Positions 30,640 through 36,407 of a DNA stretch of 36,407 nt are shown piece by piece. Each line of letters begins with the position of its first letter. The first letter of the stretch is position 1. This DNA is from Chara braunii (taxonomy: Eukaryota; Streptophyta; Charophyceae; Charales; Characeae), in contig BFEA01000020.1 of NCBI GenBank assembly GCA_003427395.1, forward strand, positions 5,443,575-5,479,981, in the 5' to 3' direction. The position numbers and the translations under genes were made by a program. The notes under the pieces were generated by a model. The model did no database searches. It was given only the letters and a program-made list of their open reading frames with translations, and had not been told where the DNA came from.

Positions 30640-30960
30640 TGTAGCGGACCCACCAGGTGTGGTGCTCCACTAGTGGTAGAGATGGAGATGGAGGAAGAAG
30701 GGGGGAGCGAGATGGCACAACGCAGCTCCCCACGCAAGACTCCAACGCACGTACTCCAAAATGTGCAAGTGAAGAATGATAACGAAACAGACAACTGCTG
30801 GGGTATACCCCAGCGGACTGACTGGACTGGACTGGACTGGCTGGTACCGACAGAGGTACTGGCTTGGACTGGCCTGGACTGGACTGCCCCCGAATAAAAC
30901 ACAGACTTGTGAGAACAGACCAAGGGGCTGGTCTCACATGCCAACCAGAGGTCCGCTACA
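30640..30960 (-). repeat. 5' LTR of gypsy element
   Basis: Same termini as the 3' LTR. Candidate TATA palindrome GGGGTATACCCC at 30800-30811. About 10 bp longer than the 3' LTR in the ACTGG-repeat region, where the GGTACC hairpin is less perfect. Confidence 0.95.
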
Positions 30961-30965
30961 CCTAG
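30961..30965. repeat. 5-bp TSD of gypsy element, right
   Basis: CCTAG, as at 20777-20781. Confidence 0.85.
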
Positions 30966-31846
30966 GGACCGCCCCCTGGTACTATTCCGACCACGTCGGA
31001 ACTGACGGCTACCAGGGGAGGTTGTGATATCCTGGCGACCGTATTTCATTATGCCTATCCCTAGTCTGGCCCCCCATCCAAGATTTCAAGGCTCCCATCT
31101 GCTCACATTCCAGCCACGCCGAAACCAATACGCTTCCCAGGGGACCATCCCAGGGGACCATCCCAGGTACTATTCCGACTCAATCAGCTAATGGGCACAC
31201 TGGCGCATGACCGAGGAACTGCCACCCTACCCATCCTCACGTCAATTCTCGTAGTGTATCCCCTACAACTGCTATCCTACCTCAGTGACCAACACTCAGG
31301 ACAATCACCCTCAGGATAATATAGACCGAACAGTAGTTACAAGCACCAGACTAGAGAGTAACCCCACCCAGTCTCAGTGGAAGAGCAGTCGTGCAAGCCT
31401 TGTTATCGGAGGGCTTTGACCTCCAGGCGAACTCAATATCTCTACCAGTCCCTCCGACGAACCAGGTCCCAAGTAGGTGTTACATATGAGCTAGTGTGAA
31501 CCCCCTGTGGCCTGTACAGCCTAACCCATGAGAACCACTACCAAGGATCGGTCTCCCCCGCCCGGGAGTGTATATGGATGTATCATACGGTTCCTCCTGG
31601 ACGTGATACTGTGACTGTAAGTGAAAGTGAGATGCACGAGGTCATTTATTTTTTATGCATGCCCGCAGGCAGCATATGGTATTATTGAGTGACCATGTAA
31701 TCATGTGAAGTGGATGTATGTATGTGCGAAAACATAGAACCAGACTTGATACCACGAGCTATTGTGTGTGATTGTGATAGACTACTGAATATACTAAGCA
31801 ATATTATGGGCGGGAGAGATCAACAGTGAGACCACTAGCCAACATC
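30966..31846. other. Intergenic stretch, no gene recognised
   Basis: About 0.9 kb without a convincing ORF. The only structure is a small tandem duplication of CCCAGGGGACCAT at about 31134-31167. Confidence 0.5.
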
Positions 31847-32440
31847 TTTGTTTTGTTTTTTTTTTTAAGAAAAAAATGCTCCAATCTATTCGTGGGGAGC
31901 AGCACGTGCTGGGAACCAGGCCCAGTGTCCCTTATAATGGAAATACATTGATGATTGATGATCATTGATGATAATTTGGATGATTGAGGATCATTTAGGA
32001 TGATTTAGGATGATTCAAGATGATAGAGTGGCTAATTGAGGTCATGAAATAGAGATAGATGATGACTAATCAGAATGATTGTCTACTCATCACTCAAATA
32101 CTATCATATCCCTAATTTCCTGTATCCATTCCAACCAACCAATCACAATTGAGCCTGTGTTGTGCACCAATCAGGCCTCTTCCCGGTCACACACCCCAAT
32201 CTGGCTTGGTTACAGGGCAACGCTACCCACCCCAGCTCCGACCATCGTCGGCCAGATTGTAGCCATTAGTCAAGTTTGCAGATTGCCTTCCTCCCTCGGC
32301 AATCCCAGACCTCTATACAAAGCCTCAAGCTCCTACTCAAGCAGGTTACAAGGCACTGCCCCAGCGCTGGCCAACGTCATTCTGGTGCCAACTCAACCTG
32401 GCCATTACACAAAAAGGCTCAATCAGAAAATTAGCTAAGC
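31847..32440 (-). mobile_element. Family B retroposon, diverged copy
   Basis: T-rich run at 31853-31867, tail block at 31878-31931 (CTGGG/CCCAG stem), then an ATGATTGATGATCATT-like repetitive insert (31945-32030) not seen in other copies, and the two-box unit: GGTTACAGGGCAAC at 32208 and GGTTACAAGGCACTGCC at 32344. This box order matches 533 and 666 in the first copy. Confidence 0.65.
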
Positions 32441-32680
32441 TAGAATGCCAACTAGAAATCTAGGATCTGATAATATCAGAATCCTGATGAAAAAAACCTT
32501 TCTGATGATGAAATTTGACGAGTACCCTGAGATGATAAAAAAAATGATGGATAATGATGTTGATGCTGATGCTGATGACCTTTCCTCTCCACCCCTCCCC
32601 TTCCTCCATGTACTCTCCTCCTCTCCCTTAGTTTCCTCTTCTCCTCTTCTCCTCTCACTGCCTCCGCTGATCTGAACCCC
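32441..32680. other. Low-complexity GAT/CCT-rich stretch
   Basis: (GATGAT)-like and then pyrimidine-rich (CTCCTC) sequence. Frames across it are compositional artefacts. Confidence 0.5.
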
Positions 32681-32689
32681 GCTATCAGC

Positions 32690-32945
32690 ATGAAGTTCCT
32701 ATCACAAGAGCCCACGGAGGCAGAATCCAGCATACAAAAACCAGGACTGAGTCCCCAGACCGATACAGGCAGGGTCTGTATTCATAACCGTGTAACGCGC
32801 CAGAGGACAGTGTGTACAGCCGTGCGTCGGACAACGTCCACCGGCAGAAATGCGGAAGGCTGTAATTGAGTTTTGAACCCACAACCACAACCTTCCTTGT
32901 ACCACAATGCGCAATTCCAACCGGTGCTCTACCCACTGAGCTAAT
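32690..32945 (-). mobile_element. tRNA-like SINE head or tRNA pseudogene
   Basis: On the minus strand, TAGCTCAGTGGG at 32943-32932 is a perfect pol III A-box with the D-stem GCTC/GAGC. GGTTCAAAACTC at 32879-32868 is a near-consensus B-box with a four-pair T-stem. The boxes are 52 nt apart, longer than in a plain tRNA, and the acceptor arms do not pair, so this is not a working tRNA gene. The 180 nt after the B-box are unrelated to tRNA, as in a tRNA-derived SINE, but no tail or TSD was found. Confidence 0.5.
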
Positions 32946-33105
32946 CGGCTAAAGGGATGTTCATGCTTATCTTCCGCTGCAGGGGCTCAGCTCAGCTCAG
33001 CTCACATCTAACCGAAGAATGCCCAGTCATTATCGCTGTATTCTGACGAAGTTTCAGTCCAGATACAATGATAATGACAGGGCCGGCTGGAGGCCTATTG
33101 GAAGC

Positions 33106-33168
33106 TGAGCCCAGTGCCCAAGTGTCTTGTGCTTTATGTGCATCTGGGGCACTTGGGCACTGAGCCCA
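33106..33168. repeat. Inverted repeat, 19-bp arms
   Basis: TGAGCCCAGTGCCCAAGTG at 33106-33124 against CACTTGGGCACTGAGCCCA at 33150-33168, two mismatches, 25-nt loop. Confidence 0.8.
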
Positions 33169-33300
33169 ACCGGATGTGTATAAAACGGGTGGTAAGTGCA
33201 GTCGGATACATGCCGGAAAGTCCTTGTGTGAGTGTGACCTGAGTAAACGCTGCAGGGTCTGCCGTCCTTGCATGTTTTCTTTTTATTATGCTATTTTTTT

Positions 33301-33461
33301 GCCCCCTCTTTCTTCGGATTCTCACAGGATGAGTACCACATCGGGAACGAGGTCCCACTAGTGGGACCTTGTCCCTGATAGGTTAGGTCGCACTAGAGGG
33401 ACTAGTGGGACCTTGTCCCCAATGTGGTACTCATCCCACGAGAATCCGAAGAAGGGGTAAC
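33301..33461. mobile_element. Foldback (MITE-like) element
   Basis: Arms of about 57 bp at 33309-33365 and 33395-33450 pair with about 88% identity around a 30-nt centre. Landmarks are TTCTTCGGATTCTC outside and GATGAGTACCACAT inside. The left arm ends in the perfect 18-bp palindrome GGTCCCACTAGTGGGACC (33351-33368). No clear target duplication. Short frames over it have no domain. Confidence 0.7.
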
Positions 33462-33981
33462 TTCAGTAGAGTCACAAAAACGAGTTATAATTGCACTATG
33501 GGGCAAGATACAGTTTGCAATTGCACTTCGTGCACCCTACCTGGCCAGACAATGTGCAGAACTGGCGTTGTATTTCCTCAACCTCACATCTCTACAAACA
33601 CGTCCAGATACGGGCGTTCAGGAAACTCCACGCTGCACTTCTCTGTCCACAGGTCCTGGTGGTCTACAAAGGTCCAAGTTGGTAGGTCTACTAAGGTCCC
33701 GGTAGTTCCCTGTGTGGGACCCACTTTTTCTGATGTTCTTGCCTCTAACGAACTACAGCCCTGGTACGGCTGCCACGTATAGTTTTTTTTGCCCTTTTGA
33801 ACTCCTCCAATGTTGAAGTTGCGCCGTTGTGTTTTTCCTGCCTATTTCAAACGGAAAATGTGACACTGGAGCAGTTTCCTCTTTTTTCTTTTTTCCCTTT
33901 TAATCATCTGTGAGAGGCCTATTCATGGAGGTGAAAAGATCACCCTCCACGAACAGAACGGTCAGAGCCCCAGTAGGAAAT
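33462..33981. other. Noncoding stretch, no gene recognised
   Basis: Overlapping plus-strand frames up to 125 codons run through it, but they begin in the foldback and share no motif with anything I know. Confidence 0.4.
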
Positions 33982-34035
33982 GACTCCAATCTATTTGTGG
34001 GAGCTGCACCAGCTGGAAACCGGGTCCAGCATCCC
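33982..34035 (-). repeat. Retroposon tail block without A-tail
   Basis: Minus-strand GCTGGA-loop-TCCAGC and the second stem with one change (ACTCC). The A-tail that should follow (plus-strand T-run left of 33982) is missing, so the copy is old or was truncated. Confidence 0.65.
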
Positions 34036-34176
34036 AATTACAACACAAGACCCAATAGTAAATCATGAATGCAAGGGGATCAGGACCCGAAGGTGAGCAC
34101 ACTACCTAGCTACAACCTTTAACGTGCCGAAATGTGGGCTTCTCCCCCATCCCCCACACTGCAAGCAAAAGCACAC

Positions 34177-34450
34177 CCTTCGAATCAGATTACGTCAAAT
34201 CGGATCAAACGAAAATAATTTGAGTAGAAGAAAGCAAATATCATTGAAGTAAGCCCCATAAGAGTTAATCCATTAAAAAAAAAAAAAAGAAAAAAAAAAA
34301 GAGTTAATCCATGCAATCAAATCGATCAATGAGGAGTGATCGTGCAAGCACAAGAACCCCCCTCAAATCAGATCACTGTAAATCAAATCAAATGAAAATA
34401 ATTTCAGTAGGAGAAAGCAAATCTTAGTAAAACAACTCCCATCAAGGTTG
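34177..34450. repeat. Tandem duplication, about 185-bp period
   Basis: GAAAATAATTT(G/C)AGTAG(A/G)AGAAAGCAAAT appears at about 34211 and 34392, with similar flanks on both sides. Confidence 0.8.
34261..34312. repeat. Poly-A insert between 13-bp direct repeats
   Basis: AGAGTTAATCCAT at 34261-34273 and 34300-34312 flank about 26 nt that are almost pure A. It looks like a retroinsertion consisting of the A-tail alone. Confidence 0.7.
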
Positions 34451-34879
34451 ATTTCAGCAATTGAATAATTCAAATTGCAATCAGATCAGGTCACAAGAGT
34501 CAATCGTAAGTCATGAATAATAATGAGTAGCATCGAGGGGATTAAACCAGTAGTACCTCACCCAGCCAAAAGAAAAAGGGCGCGGCCGTTAACACGCCGC
34601 AACTTTTGGGGTTCGGCAAAGGCTGGGTACAACAATGGTGGAGGAAGCTGGTGGGACCAACGAAAATAGAGAGAATGCAAGGGTGCAATCTGCAAGAGTT
34701 GATTATGCATGTGTTTCCACATGCCCGATGCAGCATACAAAAAAGAGGGACGAGCGCGAGCGCACAGGAACAAACCGGCCGACGGGTTCGGCGGTCTTGA
34801 GACCCAATGCTTCGGAGTTACCGAGGAAGACTGAAGGCGTTGACGTCACCACCGAAGTTTGCTAGGAGGTCAATCAGCG
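34313..34879. other. Upstream region of unknown ORF member 2
   Basis: Partly tandem-repeat sequence (to 34450). A frame of 76 codons (34635-34865, plus) ends just before the next ORF. It contains a charged stretch but no domain and may belong to a 5' exon or be chance. Confidence 0.35.
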
Positions 34880-35530
34880 ATGGGTCAAGTGGGATTGACT
34901 GATGGGGCAGGTGGAGGTGTGGACGAGATGGCGGCATTTCGTGGTCAGCGTGCAGAAGGCGTCCTTGCACAGGGATTAACACACATGGCGGTGCTACAGG
35001 AGATGGCTTCACCAGAGGATCTCCAACGCCAGGCAGACGCATGGTTGTCTGAGCTGGAAGATACACAACAGCGTATGCAACAGATTTTCGGAGTCTTGTC
35101 CTTCGTTGTCCAGGCCTGGCTGGTGGTGGATTGGGGGGGGTCTACCCCGGCCACATGGCTGGAGGACAAGTGCCAACAACTTTCAACTATCCTCTGGCAG
35201 ATCGAGGAGGATCCAACACTGGAGGCTTTTGATGATTGGCAGCGGGCTGAGACTCTGATAACTAGTTGTAACATGACTTTCGACCAGGGTGTAGATTACT
35301 ACGATGAGCTGAAGGAGAGGCTGATGACCGAAGCTCAGCTGCAGGCTGGTGTCTCCAATCCTGTCATCACTTATTCTGGCGAATTTGAGTCAACAACGAC
35401 GATAACGGCTACTACACCAGTGGCGATGTCATCAGACACAAATGTGTGTAAGTGGCAAAATCTTGACAGACGTTTCATCAATGACACACAAAACAATGAT
35501 GACAACTTCATCACCACCGACAACGGCTAA
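34880..35530 (+). CDS. Unknown ORF family, member 2 (intact frame)
   Basis: The first ATG of the frame is at 34880 (MGQVGLTDGAGGG); 216 codons to TAA at 35528. It is the better preserved of two paralogs (the other at 17981-19016). Residues about 50-155 form the conserved block: EDLQR, WLSELED, MQQI, QAWLVVDWGG, WLEDKC, LWQIEEDP, DWQRAE, LITSCN, FDQG, KER. This block is acidic, Trp-rich and predicted helical by its spacing, without membrane segments or known catalytic motifs. After it the sequence becomes Thr/Asn/Asp-rich and grades into (ACA/ATC) triplets to 35690. Codon differences between the paralogs are often synonymous, hinting at past selection on the protein. No function can be given. 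Confidence 0.55.
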   Translation: MGQVGLTDGAGGGVDEMAAFRGQRAEGVLAQGLTHMAVLQEMASPEDLQRQADAWLSELEDTQQRMQQIFGVLSFVVQAWLVVDWGGSTPATWLEDKCQQLSTILWQIEEDPTLEAFDDWQRAETLITSCNMTFDQGVDYYDELKERLMTEAQLQAGVSNPVITYSGEFESTTTITATTPVAMSSDTNVCKWQNLDRRFINDTQNNDDNFITTDNG

Positions 35531-35698
35531 GACAATGATATCTACAACATCAACAACATCAACAATATCAACGGCGTTGATGACGACGACATCTGCAACA
35601 ACGACAATCATATCAACAACAGCAACAACGCTCACGACGATGGCATCTACCATTCAACTCTCGACAACAAGTATTTTGCCAACAACGAGTATAGTGGC
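35531..35698. repeat. Cryptic trinucleotide (CAACAT/ACGACA) tract
   Basis: Degenerate ACA, ATC and ACG triplets, open in several frames. Similar composition follows the conserved block in the other paralog (18530-18900). Confidence 0.75.
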
Positions 35699-36058
35699 TG
35701 CAGCGGGCCTTTATCTGCCCTGGCCTACAACCAGGGCCTTTTTGGCTATTTGCTAGTTCGGCCTGTGGGACCAGGCCATGGCCTGACCCCACAGGCCGTG
35801 TGCTGTTCCAGTCCAGTCCAGTCCTGCTCGGTACCACTGTCGGTACCAGGCCAGTCCAGTTCAGCCAGTCTGTCCGCTGGGGGTATGCCCCAACTGTTAT
35901 CAGTTTTTTCATCATTCTTCACTTTTGCACATCTTGGAGTACGTGCGTGTTGTGTCTGCGTCGGAGTTGCGCTATCCTTCCAGCTCCATCTCTACCTCCT
36001 CCTTCATCAACCCTCCTTCTCCATCCAGACGGAGCGCCATCTCGGCGGGTCCGGCACA
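35699..36058 (+). repeat. Divergent chromovirus LTR, plus orientation
   Basis: Starts TGCAGCGGGCC and ends GGGTCCGGCACA. The middle matches the gypsy LTRs in reverse orientation: CCAGTCCAGTCC, GGTACC pair, GGGGTATGCCCC at 35880-35891, ATCATTCTTCACTT, GGAGTACGTGCG. About 360 bp, clearly diverged. A PBS-like sequence follows, so it is the 5' LTR of an element extending to the right, or a solo remnant with its leader. Confidence 0.85.
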
Positions 36059-36074
36059 CTGGTATTAGAGTGGG
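36059..36074 (+). other. Primer-binding site after divergent LTR
   Basis: CTGGTATTAGAGTGGG, a variant of the TGGTATCAGAGC site, right after the LTR end. Confidence 0.7.
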
Positions 36075-36407
36075 AACGGTCCCCGCTCCAACCCGCCCAC
36101 CCTCCCGTAACAAGGAGAAATCGGTGTAATCCCAATAGCGGGATTTTCAGGGTTTTGCAGGGCGAAAACAGCGAAATAGCGGCGAAAAACAACTGTATGA
36201 AAAACAGTTGCTGGAAAGGAAAACAAGGGAGTTGTCGTCACGACGCTTGCGCGCAAGCGCCAAGGCCGTGGCCCCCCCGCTGCCCTGCCCCGCCCCGCTC
36301 CCGGATTATATTATTCAAGATCCAGGATGTTGCACCTGCCAGGGTTTCAACCTGGGCAGCTGCTGCTCATGCGCGTACGTGGCCAGTTCCTTTTTTTTTT
36401 TTTTTTT
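36075..36407. other. Probable leader of second gypsy, then T-run at window edge
   Basis: No ORF. Contains GAAAAACA-CTGT short repetitions near 36185-36210. The last 17 bases (36391-36407) are T, which may be the tail of another minus-strand retroposon cut by the window end. Confidence 0.45.

Larger units (their letters stand above)
20782..30960 (-). mobile_element. Ty3/gypsy chromovirus, complete but inactive (10.2 kb)
   Basis: Bounded by two LTRs (311 and 321 bp) that start TGTAGCGGACC and end GGTCCGCTACA, and by a CCTAG target duplication. Sense strand is minus: 5' LTR 30640-30960, PBS, a long leader of about 2 kb, gag, then protease, RT, RNase H, integrase and chromodomain, then 1.1 kb of noncoding sequence and the 3' LTR 20782-21092. 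The order PR-RT-RH-INT plus the chromodomain defines a chromovirus. The LTRs differ at roughly 6% of positions, mostly transitions, plus one indel of about 10 bp, so the insertion is old. Gag and pol are broken by nine stops, at least one gag frameshift and lost catalytic residues. Confidence 0.95.

Noticed and set aside
31134-31167. Possible CRISPR-like or minisatellite repeat
   Set aside because: Only two and a half copies of a 14-bp word without spacers; a simple tandem duplication.
33405-33782. 125-codon plus-strand frame and overlapping frames
   Set aside because: They begin inside the foldback element and resemble no known protein.
36325-36380. T-arm-like CCAGG-TTGAAAC-CCTGG (minus) suggesting a tRNA
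   Set aside because: The conserved T-loop C is G, no A-box is visible, and acceptor pairing cannot be built.

Overview
This window is nuclear DNA from a eukaryote and consists almost entirely of retrotransposons, most of them decayed. I see no bacterial gene, operon, rRNA gene or CRISPR array. A chromodomain-bearing Ty3/gypsy element, plant-type LINEs with a C-terminal zinc-binding (zf-RVT) domain, and AAACCCTA-type telo-boxes point to a green plant in the broad sense (streptophyte alga, bryophyte or lycophyte). This is inferred from element types only; the species cannot be named from the sequence.

Layout, left to right. 225-755 is a truncated noncoding retroposon (family B, minus). About 870-3263 is the C-terminal half of a degraded LINE (plus). 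Two short LINE-tail copies in tandem, the second ending in an (AAT)n run, fill 3930-4378. 4375-5426 is a truncated minus-strand copy of a longer family B element. 5427-9751 is noncoding, with an AT-rich tandem duplication, a GC-rich tandem duplication, another family B copy (7260-7740) and a perfect hairpin at 7891. 9769-15904 is a nearly complete minus-strand LINE with a 17-bp target-site duplication (TSD) and a nested 0.4-kb insertion that has its own 14-bp TSD. 16018-17963 is the longest family B copy (plus). 17981-19016 holds an open reading frame of an unrecognised family. 19141-20309 is a 5'-truncated LINE with a perfect 18-bp TSD. 20782-30960 is a complete but broken 10.2-kb Ty3/gypsy chromovirus on the minus strand, with two LTRs and a CCTAG TSD. 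Beyond it lie intergenic sequence, another family B copy (about 31850-32440), a tRNA-like SINE head, a foldback element, a second member of the unknown ORF family (34880-35530), and a divergent LTR (35699-36058) followed by a primer-binding site.

Two points connect the parts. First, a block of about 54 bp with two successive hairpins lies just upstream of the A-tail in LINEs and in unrelated noncoding retroposons. It occurs ten times in three orthogonal contexts, and the first stem changes in a compensated way (GGA/TCC, GGG/CCC, GAG/CTC). This looks like the RNA signal by which LINE reverse transcriptase picks its templates, with family B and the short copies as parasites of the LINE. Second, two paralogous ORFs share a conserved block of about 100 residues (roughly 60% identical by eye) followed by a Ser/Thr- and trinucleotide-rich tail. 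They are the only ORFs here that I cannot assign to a known mobile-element protein.

Every recognisable LINE and gypsy protein carries stops, frameshifts or lost catalytic residues, so no autonomous element in the window appears active. All percentages and alignments were made by eye.
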